Positions 1 to 7,387 of a stretch of 12,872 nt of DNA are shown one piece after another; the first letter of the stretch is position 1; each line of letters opens with the position of its first letter. The DNA comes from Armatimonadota bacterium (GTDB lineage: Bacteria; Sysuimicrobiota; Sysuimicrobiia; Sysuimicrobiales; JACQTN01): assembly GCA_016210785.1 (NCBI GenBank), contig JACQTN010000228.1, positions 1 through 12,872 of the forward strand, read 5' to 3'. A program made the position numbers and the translations under genes. The notes beneath the pieces are model-generated. The model did not search any database and was not told the origin of the DNA. It saw only the letters and a list, made by a program, of their open reading frames with translations.

Positions 1-365
1 AGGTTGAACGTCTCCGCGTCCACGTCGGCGAAGACGGGGACCCCGCCCACGCGCAGGACCGCGCACGCCGGCATGGTGTACCCGTAGGCCGGCAGGATGA
101 CCTCATCGCCGGGACCGACGCCGGCCGCGTGGACCGCGCATTCCAGCGCCGCGGTGCCGCTGCTGACGGCCAGGGCGTGACTGATCTCCAGATAGGCGGC
201 GAAGCGGGACTCGAAGTCCTGGACCCTCTCGCCTTCCCACCGGTTCCAGTGGCCGCTATGCAGCACCTCCAGCAGGCTGGTCTCCTCGCGTGTGTCGTGG
301 ACCGGCCACGACGCAAAGGGACGGGTCCTGACGGGGGCGCCCCCGCGCAGGGCGAGCGCGCTCAT
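1..365 (-). CDS. DegT/DnrJ/EryC1/StrS-family PLP aminotransferase, N-terminal part (cut by left edge)
   Basis: Reading the minus strand from ATG at 365 gives 121 open codons running off the window. The family (known) is PLP-dependent sugar or cyclitol aminotransferases. Visible family features are an N-terminal GGAPVRTRPF segment (residues 8-17), the phosphate-binding SSGTAAL at 68-74, GDEVILPAYGYT at 86-97 and VPVFADVDAETFNL at 109-122. The N-terminal segment resembles the StsC-like, glutamine:scyllo-inosose aminotransferase branch (inference). The PLP-binding lysine lies outside the window, so activity cannot be judged. The start overlaps the stop of the upstream oxidoreductase as ATGA (362-365), implying translational coupling. 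A paired oxidoreductase and DegT aminotransferase suggests oxidation of a hydroxyl to a ketone followed by transamination. The exact substrate is unknown. Confidence 0.88.
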   Translation of the reverse strand, partial: MSALALRGGAPVRTRPFASWPVHDTREETSLLEVLHSGHWNRWEGERVQDFESRFAAYLEISHALAVSSGTAALECAVHAAGVGPGDEVILPAYGYTMPACAVLRVGGVPVFADVDAETFN

Positions 366-1450
366 GGCGCCGACGCGCCGAGCAGGAGATCGATGGGCCG
401 CCGGGCGCGCGGCAGGAAGGGGAGGGCGACCTTCCTGTCCGTGCGCGCCGACTCGTACGCGGCCAGGCACAGTTCCAGCACGGCGAGCCCGTCCTCGCCG
501 GTCTCGAGGGGCTTCAGGCCGTGCCGGATGCAGCGGATGAAGTGAGCCATCTCTCCCACGTAGCCCCCGTTCCAGATCTCGTCGTACACGGTGAAGGTCC
601 ACCCCTGCGTGTCTCCGGACTTCTCTCCCGCGTAGCCATACCCGTGCAGGCTGTAGGTCAATAGCGCCCCCCCCTGGTGCAGGCTGCCCTGCGTGTGCCC
701 GCCCGTGCCGTAGATCTCCACGCGGTCGTCCAGGCCACCCGGCCTGGCCCAGGAGGCTTCGATGATCGCGGTGGCGCCTCCCTCGAACTCCACCACGGCG
801 ACCGCGTCGTCTTCGCCGCGGGTGCGCTCGCCGTGCACGCGGGTGGCCATGTGGGCAAAGACCGACATGGCGCGCGGCTTGCCCAGCAGCCACCGCGCCA
901 GCTCCAGGCCGTGGCAGCCCATGTCGAAGAAGGCGCCGCCGCCCGAGCGCGACACGTCCCAGAACCAGGCCGAGTGCGGCCCGAAGTGCTTGCCCACGTG
1001 TCTGACCAGATATGGGCGGCCCAGCGCGTCCTCCTCGATGAGCCGACGCATGCGCTGGTAGCGCGGCGCAAAGCAGAGCTGCTCGGCGTACATCAGCAGC
1101 ACGCCGCGCCGCCGGCACGCGTCCAGGACCGCCTCCGCCTCTTCGAGGTTGAGGCACAGCGGCTTCTCCACGATGACGTGCTTGCCGGCCTCCGCCGCCG
1201 CCAGCGCCAGCGGCGCATGCAGGTCGTTGGGGGCACAGACGCTGACCACGTCCACCTGCGGGTGGGTCACCACTTCCCTGTAGTCGGTGAACCAGCGCGG
1301 GATGCCGTGGCGCTCCGCGAACGCGCGGGCGTGCTCCGCGGTGGGAGAGGCAACGGCCACCACCGCCGCCCCTGGCACCTGGGCCAGCGCCTGGGCGTGC
1401 AGGTCCGCGGCGAACTGCGAGCCGATGATGCCGATGCCGACGGAGGCCAT
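362..1450 (-). CDS. Gfo/Idh/MocA-family NAD(P)-dependent oxidoreductase
   Basis: A 362-residue protein, normal length for the family. The N-terminal Rossmann fold has the glycine motif near VGIGIIGS (residues 4-11), the family signature EKP at 95-97, and the second-domain motif with Gly170-172, Asp176 and His180, the usual catalytic region. Members (known) oxidise or reduce a hydroxyl or keto group of sugars, inositols or nucleotide sugars in the cytoplasm using NAD(H) or NADP(H). It starts 5 bp after the aldo/keto reductase stop and overlaps the aminotransferase start by 4 bp, so it is the middle gene of an operon. No clear Shine-Dalgarno sequence precedes the ATG, consistent with coupling to the upstream gene. 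The role as supplier of a keto-sugar or keto-cyclitol for the aminotransferase is inference. Confidence 0.92.
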   Translation of the reverse strand: MASVGIGIIGSQFAADLHAQALAQVPGAAVVAVASPTAEHARAFAERHGIPRWFTDYREVVTHPQVDVVSVCAPNDLHAPLALAAAEAGKHVIVEKPLCLNLEEAEAVLDACRRRGVLLMYAEQLCFAPRYQRMRRLIEEDALGRPYLVRHVGKHFGPHSAWFWDVSRSGGGAFFDMGCHGLELARWLLGKPRAMSVFAHMATRVHGERTRGEDDAVAVVEFEGGATAIIEASWARPGGLDDRVEIYGTGGHTQGSLHQGGALLTYSLHGYGYAGEKSGDTQGWTFTVYDEIWNGGYVGEMAHFIRCIRHGLKPLETGEDGLAVLELCLAAYESARTDRKVALPFLPRARRPIDLLLGASAP

Positions 1451-1455
1451 GGACG

Positions 1456-2418
1456 CTAGGACGCGGCGAAGTTCCGCGCGTAGAGGTCCGTCACCCGCCG
1501 CAGGTCCGCCGCCGGCAGCGGCGCCATCGCCCCGGCCTTCAGGTTCTCCTCCACGTGCTTCACCGTCTTGAGCCCCGGGATGGCCACCGACACGGCGGGG
1601 TGGGAGAGCACGAAAGCGATGGCTGCCTGGGGCAACGTCTTGATCCTGCCGCGCACCAGGACCCTGACCTGCTCGACCTTCTTGAGGTTGTCGGGCAGCC
1701 AGGTGGGAGGGAAGTGGCTACGGAAGTCGTCGTGGCCGAAGACATGGTCCGGCGTGTACTTGCCGGTGAGGAGGCCGAAGGCGAGCGGCGTGCGGACAAT
1801 GATGCCGATGCCGCGCTCGCGCGCCGTGGGGAAGAGTCTGGTGGCCGGATCCTGGTTGATCAGGTTGTAGACGATCTGCAGCACGTCCACGACGCCGGTC
1901 TCGATGGCGACGAGACCTTCCTCCCAGTTCCCTACGGAGACCCCGATGAAGCGGATCTTCCCCTGCTGCTTGAGCCGGCCCAGCGCGTCCAACGCCTCCC
2001 CCTGCCGCAGCACCTCGATGCCGGGGTTATGGAGCTGGTACAGGTCGATCACGTCGGTGCGCAGCCGCTGCAGGCTGCGCTCGCACGCGTACAGCAGGTA
2101 GTAGAGGGAGAAATTCTTGCCGCCTCCGCCCACCGCGCCCGGCTTCGTGTAGATGTCGAAGCCGGCCTTGGAGGCGATGATCAGGTTCTTGCGCATGCCG
2201 CGGATCGCCTTCGCAACCAGTTCTTCGCTGTGCCCCTGGCCGTACACGTCGGCCGTGTCGATGAAGTTGACGCCCAGGTCGATGCCGCGCCGGATGGCCC
2301 GCACCGCCTCCCGATCGTCGATCGGTCCCCACTCGTCGCCGCCGATGGCCCAGGTCCCGAGTCCGATCTCGCTGACCTTCAGTCCGGTTCCTCCCAGCAC
2401 CCGCCTCTTGATCGCCAT
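1456..2418 (-). CDS. aldo/keto reductase
   Basis: A 320-residue AKR-superfamily NADPH-dependent oxidoreductase with a (beta/alpha)8 barrel. The catalytic tetrad is visible: Asp54 and Tyr59 in NFIDTADVYG, Lys84 in IIASKAG and His130 in LYQLHNPG. The C-terminal segment VSVAIPGLKTVKHVEEN is the usual NADPH-binding region. I chose the ATG at 2418 rather than the GTG at 2421. The Shine-Dalgarno sequence GGGAGGG (minus strand, 2430-2424) is 5 nt from the ATG but only 2 nt from the GTG. It is the first gene of the minus-strand unit with the Gfo/Idh/MocA and DegT genes. Members reduce aldehydes and ketones or act on sugars; the substrate here is not evident. Sequence resemblance is to the bacterial general-stress/YajO-like branch rather than eukaryotic aldose reductases (inference). 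Confidence 0.92.
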   Translation of the reverse strand: MAIKRRVLGGTGLKVSEIGLGTWAIGGDEWGPIDDREAVRAIRRGIDLGVNFIDTADVYGQGHSEELVAKAIRGMRKNLIIASKAGFDIYTKPGAVGGGGKNFSLYYLLYACERSLQRLRTDVIDLYQLHNPGIEVLRQGEALDALGRLKQQGKIRFIGVSVGNWEEGLVAIETGVVDVLQIVYNLINQDPATRLFPTARERGIGIIVRTPLAFGLLTGKYTPDHVFGHDDFRSHFPPTWLPDNLKKVEQVRVLVRGRIKTLPQAAIAFVLSHPAVSVAIPGLKTVKHVEENLKAGAMAPLPAADLRRVTDLYARNFAAS

Positions 2419-2580
2419 CACTGCCCTCCCTGAACGCGCGTCGCGCCGCTGCAGGCGCTGTGGTGTGTGAGTCCTATATGGTCAATTCTCCGCGCGGCAC
2501 GCCGGCCCTGTCGAAACGCGACAGAGGCCGCGGCTTTGTCTTGAATGCCTCTTGCGAGGACACCGGCGCCGCGCCGCCGT

Positions 2581-2610
2581 TTGACGGACGCCGGAGGCGG
2601 GCGGTAGACT
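2581..2610 (+). promoter_or_regulatory. candidate sigma-70 promoter for the Uma2 gene
   Basis: TTGACG (2581-2586) and TAGACT (2605-2610) are separated by 18 bp, close to the vegetative -35/-10 consensus in an otherwise very G+C-rich stretch. Transcription would start near 2617, leaving a leader of about 20 nt before the ATG at 2636. The rest of the divergent gap 2431-2580 shows no other feature that I can support. Confidence 0.45.
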
Positions 2611-2635
2611 GAAGGCGAGGGGTTCGGGGGGCACG

Positions 2636-3181
2636 ATGCGAGAGAAACTGATCCTGACCTACCAGAACTATCTCCAGTTGCCCAGCGACCGGAATCGATA
2701 CGAGATTCTGGGAGGGGATCTCTACGTGACCCCGTCACCGAGTCCCACGCACCAGTCCGTAGTGATGAACCTGGGAGCGCAGATCCTTGCTCACGTGCGC
2801 CAGCACAGTTTGGGCCGGGTGCTGCCCTCGCCCGTTGACGTCATTCTCAGCCAGGTGGACGTGGTCCAAACGGACCTGGTCTTCGTCTCGAAGGCGCGGG
2901 CCCACATCATCACCGACACCGGTATCCAGGGACCTCCTGACCTGGTCATTGAGATCCTGTCGCCCACCACCGCTCGCGTGGACCGCGGCCGCAAGATGGA
3001 GACCTATGCCCGCAGCGGGGTCGCCGGGTACTGGATCGTGGACCCCGACACCCAGAGTGTCGAGGTCTACACGCTTGAGGGCGGCCAGTACCGCCGCGCC
3101 GCGACCCTGGGCGCCCAGGACACGCTCACCTCACCCAACCTCCCCGGTCTGACGCTCCCCGTTTCGTCGCTCTGGGAGTAG
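2636..3181 (+). CDS. Uma2-family (DUF820) PD-(D/E)XK nuclease-fold protein
   Basis: A complete 181-residue protein of the usual size for the family. It shows the signature blocks in order: YEILGGDLYVTPSPSPTHQ (residues 22-40), the VQTDLVFVS strand with Asp80, GPPDLVIEILSPTT (99-112) with Asp102 and Glu106, then Asp116, Lys120 and Tyr124 leading to GYWIVDP (131-137). Asp80, Glu106 and the nearby lysine are the likely nuclease-fold active-site residues (family knowledge plus inference). Uma2 proteins occur as large paralogous sets in cyanobacteria, Chloroflexota and related phyla, and their biological role is unresolved. Start: ATG preceded by GGGGGG (2626-2631). The gene stands alone, divergent from the aldo/keto reductase and 196 bp from the next gene. 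No partner toxin, antitoxin or transposase is visible. Confidence 0.9.
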   Translation: MREKLILTYQNYLQLPSDRNRYEILGGDLYVTPSPSPTHQSVVMNLGAQILAHVRQHSLGRVLPSPVDVILSQVDVVQTDLVFVSKARAHIITDTGIQGPPDLVIEILSPTTARVDRGRKMETYARSGVAGYWIVDPDTQSVEVYTLEGGQYRRAATLGAQDTLTSPNLPGLTLPVSSLWE

Positions 3182-3377
3182 GCGGCACACCCCCGCCAGC
3201 CGCCGCGGGCGTGCCTGCGCTGCCGCTGGCGCGCTGCGCCTCCACGGCCGTACTCTCCGCCTCCCCGGCCGGGTCGCGTCGCGCGCATCGCCGGGCAGGA
3301 GTGGCGCGCCCACGCTGAGAAGCATTGGGGCGGACGTCACCGCACGATTCCCACATACCCCGCAGTGGAGGTCGGCC

Positions 3378-4418
3378 ATGGAGATCACCATCTGGGGCTC
3401 CGGCGCCATCGGCGGCACCATCGGCGCCTACCTGGCGCGCGCCGGCGAGAAGATCACCTTCGTGGACGCGAGCGAGGAGCACGTGCGGGCCGTCCGCGAG
3501 TGCGGTCTCACCATCAAGGCGCCGGCGGAGACCTTCACCGTGCAGGCGCCAGCCTTCACCCCCACGGAGGTGCGCGGGCCGCTCAGTGTTGTCTTCCTGG
3601 CGGTCAAGGCCATGCACACGGAGACGGCCACCCGGCAGATCGCGCCGCACCTCACGAAGGACTCGTATGTCGTGTCCTTTCAAAACGGCCTCAACGAGCT
3701 GACGATCAGCGACACGGTGGGCAAGGAGCGCACCGTCGGCTGCTTCATCAACTTCGGCGCCGACTACCTGGAGCCGGGCGTGGTCACCTATGGCGGTCCC
3801 GGCGCCCTCTACCTGGGCGAGCTGGACGGGCAGATGACGCCACGCCTGCGCGAGATCCACGCCGCTGTCAGCAAGTTTCTGCCCACGGTGCGGATGACCG
3901 GCAACGTCTGGGGCTACCTGTGGGGCAAGCTGGGATACGCGTCGGTCCTCTTTGCCACCGCGCTGGTGAACGAGCCCATCTGGGTGGTGCTGAAGGAGCA
4001 CGGCTACCGCCCGCTCCTGGCGAACCTGGTGGCCGAGGTGGTACGGGCCGCGGAGGCCAGGGGGGTGCGCTGCGAGGGCTTCGACGGCTACGAGCCGCAT
4101 GCGATGCGCTTCGCTGCGCCGCGAAACTGGCCGGGCATCCACGAGTCGTTCGACGTGCTGGTGACCTTCAACCGCAACTCTGGCAAGCAGTACAGCGGCA
4201 TCTGGCGCGACCGGGCCGTGCGGAAGCGGAAGACGGAGGTAGACCACCAGATCGGTTTGGTGGTGGACCTGGCGGAGAAGGACGGGATCGACCTTCCGCT
4301 CAACCGCCGGCTGACCCGGATGATCCGGGACCTGGAGGAAGGCCGGCGCGTCATGTCCTGGACGAACGTGGACGAGCTGGTGGCGCTGAACGATTCGCTG
4401 CCCGCGCCGTATGCATGA
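3378..4418 (+). CDS. ketopantoate reductase (ApbA/PanE) family NADPH-dependent oxidoreductase
   Basis: A 346-residue cytoplasmic reductase. The NADP-binding motif WGSGAIGG is at residues 6-13. Lys77 (FLAVKAM), Asn103 (SFQNGLNE) and Lys184 (WGKLGYAS) match the conserved active-site positions of PanE. Glu287 in KTEVDH occupies the substrate-binding acidic position of the C-terminal domain. It is longer than the roughly 300 residues typical of PanE, with extra sequence around residues 230-280. Start: GGAGG at 3367-3371, 6 nt before the ATG. True PanE makes pantoate for coenzyme A. Here the neighbours (VOC protein, secreted glycosidase-like protein) do not belong to that pathway, and many relatives act on other 2-oxo acids. 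I therefore give no gene symbol and regard substrate assignment as open. Confidence 0.88.
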   Translation: MEITIWGSGAIGGTIGAYLARAGEKITFVDASEEHVRAVRECGLTIKAPAETFTVQAPAFTPTEVRGPLSVVFLAVKAMHTETATRQIAPHLTKDSYVVSFQNGLNELTISDTVGKERTVGCFINFGADYLEPGVVTYGGPGALYLGELDGQMTPRLREIHAAVSKFLPTVRMTGNVWGYLWGKLGYASVLFATALVNEPIWVVLKEHGYRPLLANLVAEVVRAAEARGVRCEGFDGYEPHAMRFAAPRNWPGIHESFDVLVTFNRNSGKQYSGIWRDRAVRKRKTEVDHQIGLVVDLAEKDGIDLPLNRRLTRMIRDLEEGRRVMSWTNVDELVALNDSLPAPYA

Positions 4419-4466
4419 GAGGCGGTGCGTCCACCGCCCGGAAATCTCACGCCTGAGGAGCGCTTC

Positions 4467-4874
4467 ATGCCGAAGGACGTCCGCTTCGACCACGTCGCCG
4501 TCGCCGTGCACAGCGTGGAGGGTGCGCTGCCACTCTTCCGTGACCTGCTGGGCGGCGTCTTCCGCGAGGAGGGGAACGAACCTCGCTACCGCTGGTACCA
4601 GTTGCAGTTCCCCGGCGGCGTGGTGGAACTGCTGGAGCCGCGCGGGCTGGATGACTTCCTCCATCGCTTCCTGGCGCAGCACGGCGAGGGCCTGCACCAC
4701 CTCACCTTCACGGTGAAGAACCTCCGAGAGTGGGCCGACCGGCTGAGGGCCGCCGGCCACCGCGTCGTGGGCGAGAACTACAGCGATCCCAACTGGCAGG
4801 AGGTCTTCCTCCATCCCAGGGGTGCCCATGGGGTGCTCATCCAGTTGGCGGAGACCCTCGAGCCGCTGGAGTGA
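4467..4874 (+). CDS. VOC-family protein (methylmalonyl-CoA epimerase-like glyoxalase fold)
   Basis: A 135-residue protein with two beta-alpha-beta-beta-beta modules. Candidate metal ligands are His9 (RFDHVAVAVHSV), Glu54 (VVELLEP), His78 (LHHLTFTV) and residue 126 in HGVLIQLAE. Methylmalonyl-CoA epimerases usually have Glu at the last position, but here it is Gln126. The start at 4467 is chosen because GAGGAG (4455-4460) lies 6 nt upstream. An in-frame GTG at 4425 lacks a ribosome site and adds a low-complexity stretch not expected in the family. It follows the ketopantoate-reductase-like gene by 48 bp and precedes the GHL10-like gene by 18 bp, so it is probably in the same transcript. Epimerase, lyase and dioxygenase activities all occur in this fold; the reaction is not determined. 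Confidence 0.88.
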   Translation: MPKDVRFDHVAVAVHSVEGALPLFRDLLGGVFREEGNEPRYRWYQLQFPGGVVELLEPRGLDDFLHRFLAQHGEGLHHLTFTVKNLREWADRLRAAGHRVVGENYSDPNWQEVFLHPRGAHGVLIQLAETLEPLE

Positions 4875-4892
4875 CGGAGCCGCCTCCCCACC

Positions 4893-6266
4893 ATGCGCCC
4901 CGGCGTCATCTGCATCTCCGCCTGGTCCAGTCCGCCAGCACGGTTCGCTCCGCGCATCGCCCCCGCCCGGCACTCCGGCAGGGCGCGTGGCGTCCTCGCA
5001 GCATTCCTTCTGCTCACGCTGGTCCACGCCGCTGGGCCTCAATATGCCGGGGCCGCGTCCCGTTCCCGGGTCCCGGCCCGCGCCCTGTGGATTGAGGTCT
5101 CCGCCAACCTGCAGGCCCTCAGCACCCGTGAAGGCGTCCGCCGGATGCTGGACCGGGCCAAGCAGGCGGGCGTGGACGTCATCATCCCCGAAGCAAAGAA
5201 CGCCTGGAGTTACGCCTCCTACCCCAGCGACTTTCTCCCGCGCATCGGCACCTCGCCGGTGCCGCGCCGCGATCCGCCGCCGTATCCGCCGCCCCGCGAG
5301 TGGTACCCGCAGGGCTACGACCAGCTCCAGGTCCTGATCGAGGAGGCGCACGTCCGCGGCATCCAGGTGCACGTTGCGGTAAACCTGTTCTCGGAGGGCC
5401 TGAACACGTTCAGGGTCGGCAGGGCCTACGACCGCCCCGAGTGGCGCGCGCTCCACTACGTGGTCAAGGACAACGAGCCCCGCCTGGTGCCGTCCACGGA
5501 GGTGGGGCTGTTCGCCTTCGTCAATCCGAACCACCCCGAGGTGCAATTGTACGAGATGGCGGCGATCCTGGAGGTGGTGCGCCGCTATCGGGTGGACGGG
5601 ATCGTGCTGGACCGGGCACGCTATCCCGACGTGACCGCGGACTTCTCGGAGGTGAGCCGCGCGGCCTTCGAGCGCCACCTGGGGCGCCGGGTGACGCGCT
5701 GGCCGGAGGACATCTTCCGCTATGACCGCACATCGCAGGGATGGACCCGCATGCCCGGGCCGCTGTACCGCCCGTGGATCGCCTGGCGCGCCCGCACCAT
5801 CCAGAGCTTCTTCGCCTCCGCGCGTCGCGCCGTCCACCACCTCAAGCCCGGGCTCGCCTTCGCCGCGTACGTGGGCGGATGGTACCCGACGTACTTTGAC
5901 GAGGGGGCAAACTGGGGGAGTCCCGGGGTCCCGGTGCGGTGGCGGTACCCGTGGGCCAGCCTCGAGTGGGAGGAGGCAGGCATCGCGCCGCTCGTGGACT
6001 ACCTGATGGTGGGCCTGTACTACCCGCGGATCTTTCCGTGGGAGGGGCGGCCCGGGTGGGCCTCCATCATCGGAGGCGCCGCGCTGGCGCAGGAGATGGT
6101 GACCGGCACACCGGTGGTGGGCGGCGTGTTGCTGACGCTGTTCCGGGGGCAGCCGGAGCGGGCCCGGCGAGCCTTCCTGATGGCCGCCCGCGCCACGCGC
6201 GGGGTGATGTACTTCGACCTGGTCTACGTGGACCTGTACGGCTGGTGGGGGCTCATCGGCCCGTGA
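4893..6266 (+). CDS. secreted glycosyl hydrolase-like GHL10 (DUF187/YngK-type) protein
   Basis: A 457-residue protein. The N-terminus has an arginine-rich stretch, then a hydrophobic segment (residues 34-48) ending near AGAAS (52-56), suggesting export with cleavage around residue 55. The n-region is unusually long (about 33 residues), but no later in-frame ATG, GTG or TTG precedes the hydrophobic core. The (beta/alpha)8-type domain begins at RALWIEVSANLQ (63-74). It continues through GVDVIIPEAKN, a proline-rich insert at about 122-134, GIQVHVAVNLFSEGLNTF and FVNPNHPEVQLY. RYRVDGIVLDRARYPD (231-246) matches the family's VDGIxxDxxRYP strand, where Asp240 is the likely catalytic or metal-site acid (inference). 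Predicted role: extracellular or envelope carbohydrate cleavage. The ribosome site is weak (GGAG, 13 nt upstream), so translation may rely on readthrough from the VOC gene. Confidence 0.85.
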   Translation: MRPGVICISAWSSPPARFAPRIAPARHSGRARGVLAAFLLLTLVHAAGPQYAGAASRSRVPARALWIEVSANLQALSTREGVRRMLDRAKQAGVDVIIPEAKNAWSYASYPSDFLPRIGTSPVPRRDPPPYPPPREWYPQGYDQLQVLIEEAHVRGIQVHVAVNLFSEGLNTFRVGRAYDRPEWRALHYVVKDNEPRLVPSTEVGLFAFVNPNHPEVQLYEMAAILEVVRRYRVDGIVLDRARYPDVTADFSEVSRAAFERHLGRRVTRWPEDIFRYDRTSQGWTRMPGPLYRPWIAWRARTIQSFFASARRAVHHLKPGLAFAAYVGGWYPTYFDEGANWGSPGVPVRWRYPWASLEWEEAGIAPLVDYLMVGLYYPRIFPWEGRPGWASIIGGAALAQEMVTGTPVVGGVLLTLFRGQPERARRAFLMAARATRGVMYFDLVYVDLYGWWGLIGP

Positions 6267-6271
6267 GCCCA

Positions 6272-6303
6272 CCCCGGGAATTCCCGCCAGCGAATTCTCG
6301 GGG
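6272..6303. terminator. strong hairpin between convergent genes (likely bidirectional terminator)
   Basis: CCCCGGGAATTC (6272-6283) pairs with GAATTCTCGGGG (6292-6303): 12 pairs including one G-U wobble, with an 8-nt loop. It starts 6 bp after the stop of the GHL10-like gene and 25 bp from the stop of the convergent MBL-fold gene, the right place for ending both transcripts. There is no T-tract on either strand, so termination without Rho is not assured. Confidence 0.55.
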
Positions 6304-6327
6304 ACCCCGGGCGTCGTCGAAGCGGGT

Positions 6328-7176
6328 TCAACGACCCGTGAGGTTCTGGTAGACCTTCTCGATGGCGGGCGGCAGCAGCGCCTCGTACCGCCCCCATCGC
6401 CGGTACTCCTCCATCGGCACCGCGGCCTTCACCTCGTCCAGCGAACGTCCCCGGGCCGCCTCCGCCTGCACCCGCTCCAGCAGGCGCTCCAGAAAGACCC
6501 TGAGCTCACCGAGATCGGCGCGCGTGCCCGCGGGGCCGTGGCCGCCGATGACGTGGTCCACGTCGATGGTCTCCAGGTACCGGACCAGGTTGATCCACTG
6601 GCTGATGTTGGCGTCGCGCACCACGGGGATGCCCTTGTTGAACAGGAGGTCGCCGGCATACAGCACCCGCGCGGACGGCACGTGGGCGACGCAGTCGTAC
6701 GGCGTGTGGCCCCATCCAGCGAAGTGAGCGTTGACGTCCACGCCGCCCAGGTGGAAGGTGATGCGGTCTTCGAAGGTCACGGTGGGAAGCACCAGGCGCA
6801 ATTCCGCGAACAGCGGCGCCAGTTCGGGGCGCTGCTGCGCGCTGCGCTCGATCATGTCGGGCCCGCGCTCCTCCAGTAGCGCCCGGGTGCCCCGGTGGGA
6901 GATCACCACCGCCCCGCGATCGCTGAACGCCTGGCTTCCGTAGACGTGGTCGCCGTGATAGTGGGTGAGGAAGAGCACCCGCATGGGCACCGAGGCGTGC
7001 TGGGCGATCTGCTCGACCATGGCCCGGCCGTGTGCCGGCGTCAACTGGGAGTCGATAACCAGCACGCCGTCTCTGCCGACGACGAAGCCGGCATTGGCCG
7101 GGTCGCCGCCGATGAAGGCGTAGGCGCCGTTCCCTAGATTCGTGACGTCTCCGATGCGCACCGCCGGCGTGGTCAT
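6328..7176 (-). CDS. MBL-fold metallo-hydrolase
   Basis: A 282-residue metallo-beta-lactamase-fold enzyme with a complete two-metal ligand set: His72, His74, Asp76 and His77 in LTHYHGDHVYG, His157 in AGWGHTPYD, Asp176 in LYAGDLLF and His213 in VIGGHGP. The order and spacing fit the glyoxalase II/SoxH-like branch of hydrolases acting on thioesters or similar bonds (family inference), and no signal peptide is seen. Start: ATG at 7176 with GAGGGG on the minus strand (7190-7185), 8 nt upstream. It is convergent with the GHL10-like gene. It lies downstream of the LDH2-type gene on the same strand, but a 287-bp palindrome-rich gap with a terminator separates them, so it is probably transcribed on its own. 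Substrate unknown. Confidence 0.9.
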   Translation of the reverse strand: MTTPAVRIGDVTNLGNGAYAFIGGDPANAGFVVGRDGVLVIDSQLTPAHGRAMVEQIAQHASVPMRVLFLTHYHGDHVYGSQAFSDRGAVVISHRGTRALLEERGPDMIERSAQQRPELAPLFAELRLVLPTVTFEDRITFHLGGVDVNAHFAGWGHTPYDCVAHVPSARVLYAGDLLFNKGIPVVRDANISQWINLVRYLETIDVDHVIGGHGPAGTRADLGELRVFLERLLERVQAEAARGRSLDEVKAAVPMEEYRRWGRYEALLPPAIEKVYQNLTGR

Positions 7177-7298
7177 GCCTGATCCCCCTCACAAAAGTTG
7201 TCTCTCGGATGACGCCGCGCGCAGGCGCGGTACATGCGCAGGACCGGCTGTGCCGAGACCGAGCATCACCAGTATGTCGGAGTCCGCACTATCGCGGG

Positions 7299-7387
7299 TG
7301 GGGGTTGAACCCCCTGAAACATCCGGAGCGTCTCTTGTTCTTAGCATGATTGCCCCTGTTGGATGTTTCAGGGGGTTCACATGGGGG
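7299..7387. repeat. perfect 19-bp inverted repeat with flanking 6-bp direct repeat (possible miniature element)
   Basis: TGAACCCCCTGAAACATCC at 7306-7324 recurs as its exact reverse complement at 7361-7379, separated by 36 bp. The unit is bracketed by TGGGGG at 7299-7304 and again at 7382-7387, which could be a target-site duplication. If so, the element runs 7305-7381, ends in CA on the right and is about 77 bp with no coding capacity, like a MITE or the fused ends of a deleted insertion sequence. The inverted repeat is seen directly. The mobile-element reading is inference, and the G-rich direct repeat could be chance. Confidence 0.5.

Noticed and set aside
2419..2421. GTG at 2421 as the aldo/keto reductase start
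   Set aside because: It is only 2 nt from the Shine-Dalgarno sequence. The ATG at 2418 has a normal 5-nt spacing.
1555..2433. Plus-strand open frame opposite the aldo/keto reductase
   Set aside because: Antisense shadow. The minus-strand gene has the full catalytic tetrad and a good ribosome site.
2473..2503. TATAGG-like -10 on the minus strand as promoter for the aldo/keto reductase operon
   Set aside because: No acceptable -35 hexamer lies 16-18 bp upstream. TTGACC overlaps the -10 instead of preceding it by the right distance.
3182..3377. Gap between the Uma2 and reductase genes searched for a terminator, promoter or small gene
   Set aside because: Only G+C-rich sequence with short imperfect repeats is seen; nothing rises above background.
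4425..4466. Upstream in-frame GTG start for the VOC protein
   Set aside because: It lacks a ribosome site, whereas the ATG at 4467 follows GAGGAG with a 6-nt spacing.
3126..6272. Very long minus-strand open frame (over 1000 codons) opposite the reductase, VOC and GHL10-like genes
   Set aside because: It is antisense to three genes with clear family motifs. Its translation is a low-complexity Arg/Pro/Gly/His-rich product without a recognisable domain, as expected from high-GC third-position bias.
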